In this document: positions 47,557 to 57,826 of the stretch, piece after piece | Position numbering within the stretch: position 1 is the first letter of the stretch | Layout of the letters: each line of letters opens with the position of its first letter | Assembly (NCBI RefSeq): GCF_008369115.1 | Contig: NZ_VOAZ01000001.1 | Span: 1,054,001-1,118,000, forward strand | Reading direction: 5' to 3' | Source: Psychrobacter sp. ANT_WB68 | Lineage (GTDB): Bacteria > Pseudomonadota > Gammaproteobacteria > Pseudomonadales > Moraxellaceae | DNA: 64,000 nt | Made by a program: the position numbers and the translations under genes | Notes under the pieces: model-generated | What the model was told of the DNA's origin: nothing | Database searches by the model: none | Seen by the model: the letters and a program-made list of their open reading frames with translations, nothing else

Positions 47557-49401
47557 ATGATAAAAAATACCATGCTAAAAGCCGTCTTGTTAGTGGCAAC
47601 ATTAGGGGCAATGGCGAGCTGGATATCAGTTAGTATCGCCGCGCCAATCACCACTACCGCGCTTGGTCATAATAGTACCACTGAGTATATTGACGCGCCC
47701 TTTATGCCCTACGCCAATCCAAATGCCCCCAAAGGTGGTACGCTATCACTGGATGCACGTGGTACCTTTAATGCTGCTAATAAATGGATGACCACGGGTG
47801 TGGCGATGATAGGTACTGATTATCTGTATGATACCTTGATGACTGGCTCATTAAATGAAGCTTTTACCATGTACCCGCAGCTGGCAAGTAAGGTCACTTA
47901 TGACCCTGATGACACCAGTTGGATTATCTATCATATCAATCCTGCTGCTCGATTTTGGGATGGTACACCGGTGACCAGTAATGATGTCAAAGCCACTTAT
48001 GACGCAATATTGAATAAAGGGCCGATGTATATTCGCAGCTATTTGGGTGATATTAAAGACATTCAAGTTCTTGATAAACAACAAGTAAAATTCATTTTTA
48101 ACTCTGATGACAATAAAGAGATTTTATTAACGGTTGGGCAGTTTCCTATTTTTGCTAAGACCTCTATCGATAAGGATTTTGAGAAAATAACGTTGACACC
48201 GCTGATGGGGAGTGGTCCTTATAAACTTGGGCGCATTGATGCAGGTCGCGCGGTCAGCTATGTTCGCGATCCCAATTATTGGGGTCGTGATTTGATGGTC
48301 AATCGTGGGCGTTATAATTTTGATATGATTAAGTTTGTCTATTATCAAAGTGATGAGATTGCTTTTGAGGGCTTTAAATCGGGTCAATATCGCTTCCGCC
48401 CTGAGAATAAAGCCGCTAATTGGGCAACTGGTTACAATTTCCCCGCCGTCAAAGCAGGTCTTATCACGAAAGAAACCATAAGCAGTGAAAACCCAGTACC
48501 GATGCAAGGTTTGGTGATGAATATGCGTCGGCCACTTTTTCAAGATATTCGCGTCCGTCAAGCGTTAAGCAAGGCTTATGACTTTGAGTGGATGAATAAG
48601 ACCTTGTTTTATGGGCAGTATGAGCGCTTACAAAGCTTTTTCCATGGCTCGGAGCTTGCTGCCACTGGAACGCCATCAGCTGCAGAGATGCAGGTGCTGA
48701 GTCCATTATTATCTAAGCTTGAACCGATACAGCGTCAAGTTGTATTGAGTGAATGGCAATTGCCAACCAGTGACGGTAGCGGCTTTAATCGTAACGAGTT
48801 ATTAAAAGCGCGGCAGTTGTTACTAGATGCTGGCTTTTATTATGAGGATATGAAGTTATATCAGCCTAATGGCAAGCTGGCTCAGATTGAGATTTTGATG
48901 ACAGGCGAGACCATGGGTCGAGTGCTGTTGCCTTATATCCGCAATTTAAAGCGTCTAGGATTTGATGCGACGTTACGTCAAGTCGATGGTCCACAATATT
49001 ACGAACGTATGCGCCGTTTTGACTATGATATGGTGGTCGATGTATTTGCCCAAAGCCTATCGCCTGGTGCTGAGCAAGCCGCGTTTTGGGGCAGTGCCGC
49101 CGCTGATGAAGCGGGCAATGCTAATACCATCGGTATTAAAAATGCAGTGATAGATGAGGTCACAACCGCGCTTGCGAATGCTGAGAGTCGTGAAGAGATT
49201 GTTTTATATACGAAGGTGCTTGATCGACTGCTACGTGCAGGGCATTATTTAGTACCTTTATACGGCAAATCTGCGACCAACGTTGCCTACTGGAATCAGT
49301 ATCGTCATACGGCAAAACTGCCCACCAACGCTGTCGGTATCGACTATTGGTGGACAGATAAAGAAGCGGAAGCCCGTGTTAATCGATATTTGAAACAATA
49401 A
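47557..49401 (+). CDS. yejA: peptide ABC transporter substrate-binding protein, YejA-like
   Basis: A 614-residue periplasmic binding protein. Signal peptide about 1-28 (MLKAVLLVATLGAMASWISV...IAA). SBP_bac_5 features: PNAPKGGTLSLDARGTFN, YLYDTLMTGSLNE, RFWDGTPVTSNDVKATYDAI and VNAPQ-like LVMNMRRPLFQDIRVRQALS, with the late YDMVVDVFAQSLSPGAEQ typical of YejA. It captures oligopeptides (microcin C in E. coli) for YejBEF, encoded after gloB. A start at 47572 is also possible. Confidence 0.9.
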   Translation: MIKNTMLKAVLLVATLGAMASWISVSIAAPITTTALGHNSTTEYIDAPFMPYANPNAPKGGTLSLDARGTFNAANKWMTTGVAMIGTDYLYDTLMTGSLNEAFTMYPQLASKVTYDPDDTSWIIYHINPAARFWDGTPVTSNDVKATYDAILNKGPMYIRSYLGDIKDIQVLDKQQVKFIFNSDDNKEILLTVGQFPIFAKTSIDKDFEKITLTPLMGSGPYKLGRIDAGRAVSYVRDPNYWGRDLMVNRGRYNFDMIKFVYYQSDEIAFEGFKSGQYRFRPENKAANWATGYNFPAVKAGLITKETISSENPVPMQGLVMNMRRPLFQDIRVRQALSKAYDFEWMNKTLFYGQYERLQSFFHGSELAATGTPSAAEMQVLSPLLSKLEPIQRQVVLSEWQLPTSDGSGFNRNELLKARQLLLDAGFYYEDMKLYQPNGKLAQIEILMTGETMGRVLLPYIRNLKRLGFDATLRQVDGPQYYERMRRFDYDMVVDVFAQSLSPGAEQAAFWGSAAADEAGNANTIGIKNAVIDEVTTALANAESREEIVLYTKVLDRLLRAGHYLVPLYGKSATNVAYWNQYRHTAKLPTNAVGIDYWWTDKEAEARVNRYLKQ

Positions 49402-49507
49402 TTTAAAATAATAACTGAAATGACGCTGAATCTTAAAGTTTTATTTGATTTTAAAACGTTTAATCAAAGACATGAGTAATACAGACAATCACTGGTAAGG
49501 ACTTAAT

Positions 49508-50287
49508 ATGAGTATTCGTATTCACCCGATTAAAGCATTTAATGACAATTATATCTGGACATTAATTAACGAAAATAATAAGCAGGCGATTGTCATTGAT
49601 CCGGGTCAAGCCGAGCCAGTCATTGCCTATTTAGAGGAAAATGAGCTGGATCTGACGTCTATTTGGACCACTCATCATCACCATGATCATATCGGTGGCG
49701 TCGCTGAGCTGCAAGAGTCTTATCCAATGACACATCTGGTCGCTCATGCTGAACACAACGTCGATGAAGACCAGACCATAAAAGACGGCAGTACGGTAAG
49801 TGCGTGGGGCTGCGCCGCGCAAGTATGGGATGTGTCCGGTCATACTGCCAGTCATGTGGCTTATATCCTAGAGATTGACGGGCGTAAGCATTGCTTTTGC
49901 GGTGACACCTTATTTAGTGCTGGTTGCGGACGTGTGTTTACTGGGACGATTGAGCAATTACATGACAGCTTTAAGCGTTTGAATGGATTGCCAACCGATA
50001 CCTTGCTATACCCTGCGCACGAATATACCGCTAGTAATCTGCGCTTTGGCTTATCTATTGAGCCTGCTAATGAAGCGATGCAGCAAGCTTTGACACAAGC
50101 AGAAGAAAAAAACGCCGAGGGTATCCCGACGTTACCCGTTACTTTAGAACATGAGCGCGCGATAAATGTGTTTTTACGCACGCAAGAGCCGAGTGTGATA
50201 GCAGGGGTGAAATCTAAAATAAATATTGAGGATGAAAAGTCTTTGACTATATTTGCTGCGCTACGTGAGCTTAAAAATAACTTCTAA
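49508..50287 (+). CDS. gloB: hydroxyacylglutathione hydrolase (glyoxalase II)
   Basis: A 259-residue metallo-beta-lactamase-fold enzyme that hydrolyses S-lactoylglutathione to lactate and glutathione. Metal motif THHHHDHIGG at about 56-65, WDVSGHTASHVAY with the second histidine, HCFCGDTLFSAGCGRVFTG with the bridging aspartate, and PAHEYTASNLRF. Length is normal for GloB. It interrupts the yejA-yejB order. The ribosome site AAGGACTT is good. Confidence 0.95.
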   Translation: MSIRIHPIKAFNDNYIWTLINENNKQAIVIDPGQAEPVIAYLEENELDLTSIWTTHHHHDHIGGVAELQESYPMTHLVAHAEHNVDEDQTIKDGSTVSAWGCAAQVWDVSGHTASHVAYILEIDGRKHCFCGDTLFSAGCGRVFTGTIEQLHDSFKRLNGLPTDTLLYPAHEYTASNLRFGLSIEPANEAMQQALTQAEEKNAEGIPTLPVTLEHERAINVFLRTQEPSVIAGVKSKINIEDEKSLTIFAALRELKNNF

Positions 50288-50459
50288 AACAAATAAATAT
50301 GAGCTGCTCATTTTATCTGTTGTCATACCACTGTCAAAAATAAGCGTAGCAAGAAAAACGAGTGCAAGTACGATATTTCGTAGGCTAAGCGAGTTTGATT
50401 CTGCTAACCGTATTATTTGGGATTGGTATCATATTTCTTTATTTTAGGAAGCCGCTATT

Positions 50460-51530
50460 ATGGGTCGTTATATCTTAAAAAGGTTGCTACTGATATTACC
50501 GACGCTATTTTTGATATTGCTGGCAAACTTTGTTATCGTCCAAGCAGCACCTGGTGGTCCTGTTGAGCAGCAGCTGGCACTTATTGAGCAAAGTGCAAAA
50601 GACAATGCGCTCGGTAGCAATATCGGTGCTGGCAGTGCAGGCAGTCATAACAGTACTTACCAAGGTACGCGCGGTCTATCAGAAGAGATGGTGGCGGCAA
50701 TCAATGCTCAATATGGCTTTGATAAATCAGCACCTGAGCGCTTTTGGCTGATGCTAAAGAACTATGCCAAACTGGATTTTGGTGAGTCGTTTTTTAAAGG
50801 ACAAGCGGTAACTGAATTGATTATTGAGAAGCTCCCAGTATCAATCTCGCTTGGACTTTGGAGTACGCTGCTGATTTATATGATAGCGATTCCACTCGGG
50901 GTCTATAAAGCTATGCATCATGGCTCGGGGATTGATAAAGTCACAGCCATGCTACTGGCTATCGGCCATGCAATCCCAGTATTTGTGTTTGCCGTTATAT
51001 TACTGGTGTTTTTTGCAGGTGGCAGCTACTGGAATATCTTTCCATTGCAAGGGTTGACCTCTGAGAATTTTGATCAATTAAGCGCACTTGGTAAAGTGAA
51101 AGATTATTTTTGGCATTTGGCGTTGCCGCTGTTGGCAAGTACGGTTGGTGGTTTCGCTGGCTTGACGTATCTGACCAAGTTTAGCTTTTTAGAAGAGCTC
51201 GGCAAGCAATATGTGCTGACCGCTCGTGCCAAAGGCTTGGGTGAGCGGCAAGTGCTATATGGACATGTGTTTCGTAATGCCATGCTGATTATTATCGCGG
51301 GTATTCCGGCGGCTATCGTTGGGATCTTCTTTGCTGGAAACTTTCTCATTGAGATTATTTTTAAACTTGATGGTTTGGGATTGTTAGGTTTCGAGGCCAT
51401 TCAGCAGCGTGATTATCCCGTGATATTTGGTACGCTGTTTATTTTTACCTTGGTGGGACTGTTATTACAATTAATCAGTGATTTGAGTTATCACTTAATT
51501 GATCCTCGTATCGACTTTGAGGGGCGCTAA
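50460..51530 (+). CDS. yejB: peptide ABC transporter permease YejB
   Basis: A 356-residue inner-membrane permease with six predicted segments. It begins MGRYILKRLLLILPTLFLIL and contains QAAPGGPVEQQLALIEQSAK, with a periplasmic loop, FWLMLKNYAKLDFGESFF, and the coupling motif LTARAKGLGERQVLYGHVFR. The long first loop is a feature of YejB. It overlaps yejE by 1 base. Confidence 0.95.
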   Translation: MGRYILKRLLLILPTLFLILLANFVIVQAAPGGPVEQQLALIEQSAKDNALGSNIGAGSAGSHNSTYQGTRGLSEEMVAAINAQYGFDKSAPERFWLMLKNYAKLDFGESFFKGQAVTELIIEKLPVSISLGLWSTLLIYMIAIPLGVYKAMHHGSGIDKVTAMLLAIGHAIPVFVFAVILLVFFAGGSYWNIFPLQGLTSENFDQLSALGKVKDYFWHLALPLLASTVGGFAGLTYLTKFSFLEELGKQYVLTARAKGLGERQVLYGHVFRNAMLIIIAGIPAAIVGIFFAGNFLIEIIFKLDGLGLLGFEAIQQRDYPVIFGTLFIFTLVGLLLQLISDLSYHLIDPRIDFEGR

Positions 51531-52612
51531 TGTCAAGTCATCCATTACCTTCAATGCCCTTAAACAAATCTGCTATTTCTATAGAAAAAAAACGTCGCCT
51601 CAATCCTGTCTGGCAGGCGCGACTTAATCGCTTTCGTCAAAATCGTCTTGGCGTCATATCGCTAATTGTTTTTGCGCTGATATTTGTTATTTGTATGGCA
51701 GCCAATGTGATTGCCAATGACAAGCCACTGCTGGTGCAATATCAAGGTGATTATTACTTTCCAGTATTAAAGGCATATCCCGAAACGACTTTTGGTGGTG
51801 TGTTTGAGACCGAAACCAATTATAAAGACCCTGCGGTGCAAATGTTGATTAATGCTCAGGGGTATTACCTGATGCCGCTTATTCCCTTTGCAGATCAGAC
51901 GCCAAACGTTGAGCTGGGTATTCCATATCCAGCGGCTCCCAATAGCCAGAATTGGCTTGGTACTGATGATATGGGTCGTGATGTGTTGGCTCGGATACTA
52001 TATGGCATGCGAGTGTCATTGTTATTTGGTCTGGCATTGACGCTAGCGGGTGCATTGATTGGCGTTATCGTTGGTGCGATACAAGGGTATTACGGTGGTT
52101 GGGTGGATTTAGCAGGGCAGCGCTTCATGGAAGTATGGGGCGGTATGCCGCAGCTATTTATGATTATTATTTTAGTGAGCTTATTTAGTCCTAGTATCTT
52201 TATGCTATTTGCGATGATGCTGTTATTCGGTTGGATGGGCTTAGTCGGTTTGGTACGTGCAGAGTTTTTGCGCGCGCGTAACTTTGATTATGTGCGTGCC
52301 GCCCGTAATCTTGGGGTTTCGGACCGCCAAATTATGCTAAGGCATATCTTGCCCAATGCGTTAGCGTCGAGCTTGTCGCAGCTGCCGTTTATTTTAACCG
52401 CCAATATTATTGCTTTAACAGCGTTAGATTTCTTGGGTTATGGGCTGCCACCTGGTTCACCATCGCTGGGCGAGCTGATGGTACAAGGGAAAAATAACCT
52501 TGATGCGCCATGGCTTGCATTATCTGGCTTCTTTAGCTTAACCTTTATTTTGTCATTGCTCATCTTCGTTGGCGAAGCGCTGCGTGATGCCTTTGATCCG
52601 AGGCGCTCTTAA
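51530..52612 (+). CDS. yejE: peptide ABC transporter permease YejE
   Basis: A 360-residue permease partner. The N-terminus KKRRLNPVWQARLNRFRQNR, first membrane segment GVISLIVFALIFVICMAANV, then the YejE-type periplasmic part KPLLVQYQGDYYFPVLKAYP and NWLGTDDMGRDVLARILYGM. The coupling helix region is YVRAARNLGVSDRQIMLRHI. It ends VGEALRDAFDPRRS as in oligopeptide permeases. Confidence 0.95.
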   Translation: MSSHPLPSMPLNKSAISIEKKRRLNPVWQARLNRFRQNRLGVISLIVFALIFVICMAANVIANDKPLLVQYQGDYYFPVLKAYPETTFGGVFETETNYKDPAVQMLINAQGYYLMPLIPFADQTPNVELGIPYPAAPNSQNWLGTDDMGRDVLARILYGMRVSLLFGLALTLAGALIGVIVGAIQGYYGGWVDLAGQRFMEVWGGMPQLFMIIILVSLFSPSIFMLFAMMLLFGWMGLVGLVRAEFLRARNFDYVRAARNLGVSDRQIMLRHILPNALASSLSQLPFILTANIIALTALDFLGYGLPPGSPSLGELMVQGKNNLDAPWLALSGFFSLTFILSLLIFVGEALRDAFDPRRS

Positions 52613-52613
52613 T

Positions 52614-54281
52614 ATGACTATGATTCATAGGCAAAATAACAACTTGAACACAAATCATAGTAATACAGAACACAAGCTAATGCTGCAAGTGGATGAGCTC
52701 AGCATCTTTACCGATGCAGGCATTACTTTAGTCGATAAGCTGTCTTATGAGCTAAAACAAGGTCAAACCTTGGCTGTCGTTGGTGAGTCGGGTTCTGGTA
52801 AGTCAATTGCTAGTTTGGCATTGTTAGGTTTATTGCCCGATAATTTGATTATTAGTGGTGAGGTGCAGCTAGCAGGGTCAGCAGGTATGACTGCCTTACC
52901 GATAGCCAATGATAAGGGACGTAATACAGCGCTACGTTCTATTCGTGGACAGCGCATTGGTATGATATTTCAAGAGCCAATGACGGCGTTAAATCCGCTA
53001 CATACGGTCGCCAAACAAATCGCGGAATCCTTGCGTCTCATTGGCGTATCCAAAAAACAATGGCATACGCAAACTATTCAGCTATTAAATGACGTTAATA
53101 TCACTGATGTCGCTGATAAGCTAAATCGCTATCCGCATGAGCTGTCAGGCGGTCAACGTCAACGGGTGATGATTGCCATGGCGTTAGCGCAGCAGCCCGA
53201 TATTTTAATCGCTGATGAACCGACTACCGCACTTGATGTAACCCTACAACATGAAATTCTCACCCTGTTAGATAATCTCAAGCGTCAGCATAATATGGCG
53301 ATGATATTGATTAGCCATGACCTCAATCTGGTCAGGCGCTACAGCGATGAAGTGATCGTCATGCACCAAGGACGGACGATTGAGCAAGGGCAAACCGCAG
53401 CGGTGTTTAGTCAGCCTAAAGCAGAATATACTCGCGCGCTTATCAAACAAGACTTTGGTCAAGCGCTAAGTTTATTTGATGATGAAAGTCAGCAATCAAC
53501 CGTATTGGAAGTAAACAACCTACAAGTACAGTTCCCGATTGAAAAAAGTCTATTTGGCCGTACCAGACGTTGGTTTGATGCGGTAAAAGATTTAAAAATG
53601 ACGCTGCAAAAAGGCCAAGCACTTGGCATCATTGGTGAGTCAGGCTCTGGCAAAACCACAATAGCGCTTGCCTTAAGCCAGTTACTTAGCAATCAAGCAC
53701 GTGTCAGTGGCCAGATAATGGTCAATGAACAAGATATTTCAGCATTGTCTAAAAAAGAGCTACGTATCTTTCGCTCACAGATTCAGATGGTGTTCCAAGA
53801 TCCTTTTGCCAGTATTAATCCTCGTATGACCGTGATGCAAATCGTTGAAGAGGGGTTGTTAGTAAAAGGCGTTGATAAAGCGGTACGTCAGCAGGCAGTG
53901 ATGGATAGTCTCGCTACCGTGCATCTGCCAGCTGAGTTTGCGCAGCGTTATCCGCATGAGCTATCAGGTGGTCAGCGTCAACGCGTGGCTCTTGCGCGCG
54001 CACTCATTATGCAGCCAAGTCTCTTGATATTGGACGAGCCAACGTCTGCGCTTGATAGTACCACGCAGGTAACCGTCGTTAATTTACTACGTGAAATTCA
54101 AGAAAAAATGCAGATCAGTTATGTATTTATCAGTCATGACTTAAAAGTAGTGCGCGCCTTATGTCAGCATATTATGGTACTTAAAGATGGCATGTGCGTT
54201 GAGTCAGGTCTTACCGAGGAAGTGTTTAATAATCCGCAGCATCCGTATGCGCAGCAGTTATTGCAGGCGAGTATGATTTAG
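52614..54281 (+). CDS. yejF: peptide ABC transporter ATPase YejF (two ATPase domains)
   Basis: A 555-residue fused ATPase. Domain one (about 20-285) has Walker A VVGESGSGKSIASLAL and signature LSGGQRQRVMIAMALAQQPD with DEPTTALD. Domain two (about 300-550) has IIGESGSGKTTIALALS, LSGGQRQRVALARALIMQPS and LDEPTSALD. ATG at 52614 starts right after the yejE stop; the ATG at 52680 is an alternative lacking a better ribosome site. It powers YejBE. Confidence 0.95.
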   Translation: MTMIHRQNNNLNTNHSNTEHKLMLQVDELSIFTDAGITLVDKLSYELKQGQTLAVVGESGSGKSIASLALLGLLPDNLIISGEVQLAGSAGMTALPIANDKGRNTALRSIRGQRIGMIFQEPMTALNPLHTVAKQIAESLRLIGVSKKQWHTQTIQLLNDVNITDVADKLNRYPHELSGGQRQRVMIAMALAQQPDILIADEPTTALDVTLQHEILTLLDNLKRQHNMAMILISHDLNLVRRYSDEVIVMHQGRTIEQGQTAAVFSQPKAEYTRALIKQDFGQALSLFDDESQQSTVLEVNNLQVQFPIEKSLFGRTRRWFDAVKDLKMTLQKGQALGIIGESGSGKTTIALALSQLLSNQARVSGQIMVNEQDISALSKKELRIFRSQIQMVFQDPFASINPRMTVMQIVEEGLLVKGVDKAVRQQAVMDSLATVHLPAEFAQRYPHELSGGQRQRVALARALIMQPSLLILDEPTSALDSTTQVTVVNLLREIQEKMQISYVFISHDLKVVRALCQHIMVLKDGMCVESGLTEEVFNNPQHPYAQQLLQASMI

Positions 54282-54470
54282 CTTAGGTAGATAGAATGAA
54301 ACAATCAGAACATAGCAGTTCATACTAATCATGACATGCTAAGAATGGCAATGGTACAATAACTTTTAAACAGATGTTTACATTGCCCTAATTTTCACTT
54401 GAACAACATTTTTATTAACTGAACTAATCGTCATTATTGTTGCTAGTATCATTAAAAAGGATTTTTGCCC

Positions 54471-55781
54471 ATGAAAAAACAAACTACTATTTCTAAATTA
54501 GTAAACAGCAGTGGTTTACAACATACTGGTTATTTGGCGGTTGCCAAAACTCGTGCCAAAGTGCTAAAAGCTTTCTCCTATGTTGTACCTATCAGAAGAC
54601 CAATGCTATTCGTCGGCGAGACCTCTTGTGAGGATCTGTGCGACATGCTCATCAATGAAGGCAATACCAACGTATTTATTGTCACTGACGCGGTACTAAA
54701 TAAGCTTGGTATCCCTGCTAAAGTCACCGACTATCTAGATAGCAAAAAAATCAGCTATAAAGTCTATGATGGTATTACGCCAGACCCTACTTTTAAAGTC
54801 GTCGAAGAAGGTCTACGCAAGTCTATCGACGCTAAGTGCGATTCGATTATTGCCATCGGTGGTGGCTCAGTCATTGATGCGGCTAAGATGATTGCCATGT
54901 CACAAGGCAATAACTGTAAACCAAAACAGCTTATCGGTATTCTTAAAGCCAGAAAGCCTTCGGTTCCGCTCTATTGTATTCCTACAACGGCTGGTACGGG
55001 CTCAGAGGCAACCCTTGGTGCGGTCGTATCAGACGACAAAACTCATCAAAAAGCCCTGTCTATTGATCCAAGAATGGTCCCATTAGCAGCGGCTATTGAT
55101 CCGGTTATCATGAAAGGCATGCCAGCACATATTACAGCGGATACTGGTATTGATGTTTTAACACATGCTTTAGAAGCATGGATGAGCGCCAATGCTAGCG
55201 TCGAGACGGATTACTATGCGGCTTCTGCAGTTAAGTCTGTGATGCAAAACTTACCAGTGGTTTATAAAGATGGTGGCAACCTTAAAGCCAGAGAAGAGAT
55301 GGGTATAGCCGCTCATTACGGCGGTATCGCTTTTAATAAAGCGGGTCTTGGTTATGTTCATGCCATCGCTCACCAGTTAGGGGCGTATTATAGTATTCCT
55401 CATGGTCGCGCTAATGCCATCGTGCTGCCTTATGTGCTTGACGTCAATCGTGAAGCGAGCAAAAAAAGACTGGCGGAGCTGGCTAGAAAAACGGGTATGG
55501 TAAAAGCCGGTCAAGCTGGCAAGAGTGATGCTGAGATTGCAGATCAGCTAATCGCGCAAGTACGCGAACTGATTGCCACCTTAAATATCGATCCAACGGT
55601 TAAAGACATGCAAAGCAGTGATTTTGATAACATTGCTAAAGCAGCCGCAAAAGAAGTCAGTGATACTTATGCGGTACCGACTTATTTGTCAGCGTCTGAA
55701 ATCAAGGCTATTTTAACGAAGATTCAGCAAGCCAGTGATGAGCATGTATCTCGTGACTCTAAGAGTGATAAAGTCACTTAA
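54471..55781 (+). CDS. iron-containing alcohol dehydrogenase
   Basis: A 436-residue NAD(P)-dependent dehydrogenase of the Fe-ADH group. The dinucleotide site is IAIGGGSVIDAAKM (about 126-139); metal ligands are in DTGIDVLTHALEAWMSANAS (Asp/His) and GYVHAIAHQLGAYYSIPHGR (two His). A longer N-terminal section of about 45 residues precedes the standard start. Substrate unknown; relatives act on ethanol, butanol or lactaldehyde. A promoter-like AT-rich stretch and ribosome site AAGGA precede the ATG. Confidence 0.9.
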   Translation: MKKQTTISKLVNSSGLQHTGYLAVAKTRAKVLKAFSYVVPIRRPMLFVGETSCEDLCDMLINEGNTNVFIVTDAVLNKLGIPAKVTDYLDSKKISYKVYDGITPDPTFKVVEEGLRKSIDAKCDSIIAIGGGSVIDAAKMIAMSQGNNCKPKQLIGILKARKPSVPLYCIPTTAGTGSEATLGAVVSDDKTHQKALSIDPRMVPLAAAIDPVIMKGMPAHITADTGIDVLTHALEAWMSANASVETDYYAASAVKSVMQNLPVVYKDGGNLKAREEMGIAAHYGGIAFNKAGLGYVHAIAHQLGAYYSIPHGRANAIVLPYVLDVNREASKKRLAELARKTGMVKAGQAGKSDAEIADQLIAQVRELIATLNIDPTVKDMQSSDFDNIAKAAAKEVSDTYAVPTYLSASEIKAILTKIQQASDEHVSRDSKSDKVT

Positions 55782-55810
55782 TAAATCTAGTTAATAACCT
55801 CTAAAAATAA

Positions 55811-55850
55811 AAAGAGCATATTACTGATAAGGTAATGTGCTCTTTTTTTT
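55811..55850 (+). terminator. intrinsic terminator
   Basis: AAAGAGCATATTA / TAATGTGCTCTTT arms, one G-U pair, and eight T; ends the alcohol dehydrogenase transcript. Confidence 0.85.
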
Positions 55851-55885
55851 GCTTTTTACTAAGTTTAACAGTTGCTTAGACCAAA

Positions 55886-55910
55886 AAAAGGATACCTTAG
55901 TATCCTTTTT
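55886..55910 (-). terminator. bidirectional terminator after folE
   Basis: AAAGGATAC / GTATCCTTT around CTTA, with A tract left and T tract right. In the leftward sense it ends folE. Confidence 0.8.
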
Positions 55911-55941
55911 TATTTCTCTAATTTTTTGTCGTAATCGGTAT

Positions 55942-56553
55942 TTAAAATGCAGGTTTACGCTTCGGCACCGCATCTAAGAACTCATTACGCGCTTGATTGT
56001 CATGTACGTATTCGCCTAGCATCGCTGTACTGCGCGTGGTTGAATGCTGTTTATTGACACCGCGCATCATCATGCACATGTGCGCTGCATCCATGACCAC
56101 TGCCACACCGCGGCAACCCGTTACATCCATAATCGTTTGCGCCACTTGTTCACTCAAATTCTCTTGAATTTGCAAGCGACGGGCAAACATATCGACGATA
56201 CGGGCGAATTTTGACAACCCTAATACGTGACCATTCGGCAAATAGCCGATGTGCGCGACGCCATGAAACGGTAACATATGATGCTCACACAATGAATAAA
56301 ATTCAATGTTTTGCACCAAGACCAATTCGCGATTGGTCGATGGAAATACGGCACCATTAACGACTTCATCCAAGCTTTGATGATAACCCTTAGTCAAATG
56401 CGCAAATGCTTTTGCTGCACGTATCGGGGTATCTTGTAAGCCAGGACGCTCTAAGTCTTCGCCAGTTGAGGTGATTAGCTGACGATAAGATTCGACACTT
56501 TCTTGATAATCTGATGTTATTGTTGGGGTATTGCTCATAAGTTTGGCAGCCAT
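55942..56553 (-). CDS. folE: GTP cyclohydrolase I
   Basis: A 203-residue enzyme making dihydroneopterin triphosphate from GTP, first step of folate synthesis. Zinc and active-site motif [20 protein letters not shown] at about 105-124, then [20 protein letters not shown] and [20 protein letters not shown] with the third zinc-site cysteine region [18 protein letters not shown] at 56553 or an in-frame ATG at 56538 could be the start; neither has a strong ribosome site. Confidence 0.95.
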   Translation of the reverse strand: MAAKLMSNTPTITSDYQESVESYRQLITSTGEDLERPGLQDTPIRAAKAFAHLTKGYHQSLDEVVNGAVFPSTNRELVLVQNIEFYSLCEHHMLPFHGVAHIGYLPNGHVLGLSKFARIVDMFARRLQIQENLSEQVAQTIMDVTGCRGVAVVMDAAHMCMMMRGVNKQHSTTRSTAMLGEYVHDNQARNEFLDAVPKRKPAF

Positions 56554-56899
56554 CCAAAATGTGGGTGTAGCTTAACGCTAAATCCTTGTTTTACAAACAA
56601 CAGTTGTAAAGGATTTTTATAAAAATTGTGCAAGCTTGGAAGTGTTGAGATTATACTTGAAGTGAGCTCAATTTCATACCGTTAACGAGCATGGGTCTCA
56701 TCTCTATAAAATAAGGCTGTCTGAAGTATGGTATGTTAAGGACGCAAATAGTTAGCTTAAGGAATTTGATAAGACAGTTATAGTTTACGACTGTATACTT
56801 AAATTGATTCGTGTATAATAAAGCAACTTTTATATTTTAATTACTACTTTTCATAAAAAACTGTCTTAACGAATGTTAATCGTTTAACAAGGAAATATT

Positions 56900-57706
56900 A
56901 TGCTACTACAAGGACAGCGCTTTGTCGTTACCGGCATCGCCAGCAAACTCTCTATTGCATGGGCAATCGCTGAAGCACTACATCGTGAAGGCGCGTCATT
57001 AATTCTCACTTATCCAAATGATAAAATTAAAAAACGTGTCGATATGGCAGCAGAAGCCTTTGAAGCTGATTTGGTACTTGAGTGTGACGTGGCATCGGAT
57101 GAGTCGATTGCCGCATGCTTTGAGCAAGTTACAGCGCATTGGGGCGATGGTATTGATGGCGTGGTACACGCGATTGGCTTTGCACCGATGGATCAGTTGG
57201 ATGGTGATTTTGTCAATGCCACGACTCGTGAAGGCAGCCAAATTGCTCATGATATCTCAAGCTACAGCTTTGTGGCATTGGCGAAAGAAGCGCGTGCCTT
57301 ATTAGCCATGCGTCATGGCTCTATGCTGACCTTGACTTATGAAGGTAGTATTTCAGTATTGCCAAATTACAACGTCATGGGCATGGCAAAGGCCAGTCTT
57401 GAAGCCAGCGTTCGCTACCTTGCCACCTCGATGGGCGGTGAAGGCATTCGTGTCAACGCGATTTCGGCAGGGCCTATCCGTACCCTTGCGGCAAGTGGCA
57501 TCAAGTCATTCCGTAAAATGCTCGATATCAGTGAAAAGATTGCACCATTACAGCGGAATATCACTCAGACCGAAGTCGGTAATGCGGCACTTTTCTTACT
57601 ATCACCCTGGGCATCTGGTATCACTGGTGAGATTATGTTTGTTGATGCAGGCTTTAATACTGTCGCTATCAGCGAGCAATTAATGATGCTTGATGAGACA
57701 AAATAA
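56900..57706 (+). CDS. fabI: enoyl-[acyl-carrier-protein] reductase [NADH]
   Basis: A 268-residue short-chain reductase that completes each fatty acid elongation cycle. It begins [20 protein letters not shown] with the FabI nucleotide loop, has [17 protein letters not shown], and the catalytic block [20 protein letters not shown] (Tyr and Lys in Y-x6-K). Then [20 protein letters not shown] and [20 protein letters not shown]. This is the target class of triclosan. AAGGAAA precedes the start. Confidence 0.96.
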   Translation: MLLQGQRFVVTGIASKLSIAWAIAEALHREGASLILTYPNDKIKKRVDMAAEAFEADLVLECDVASDESIAACFEQVTAHWGDGIDGVVHAIGFAPMDQLDGDFVNATTREGSQIAHDISSYSFVALAKEARALLAMRHGSMLTLTYEGSISVLPNYNVMGMAKASLEASVRYLATSMGGEGIRVNAISAGPIRTLAASGIKSFRKMLDISEKIAPLQRNITQTEVGNAALFLLSPWASGITGEIMFVDAGFNTVAISEQLMMLDETK

Positions 57707-57756
57707 TAGTTGTGGCATTGTTGTCAATGTCAGGTAATAGGGTTTAAGAAGTAAGG

Positions 57757-57783
57757 AAGACAGCCAATTGGCTGTCTTTTTGG
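57757..57783 (+). terminator. intrinsic terminator of fabI
   Basis: Nine-base arms AAGACAGCC / GGCTGTCTT around AATT, then a T tract. Confidence 0.85.
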
Positions 57784-57826
57784 TTATAATAACGGCTTTT
57801 TGGCGATAAACCATTAAGCGACGAAT

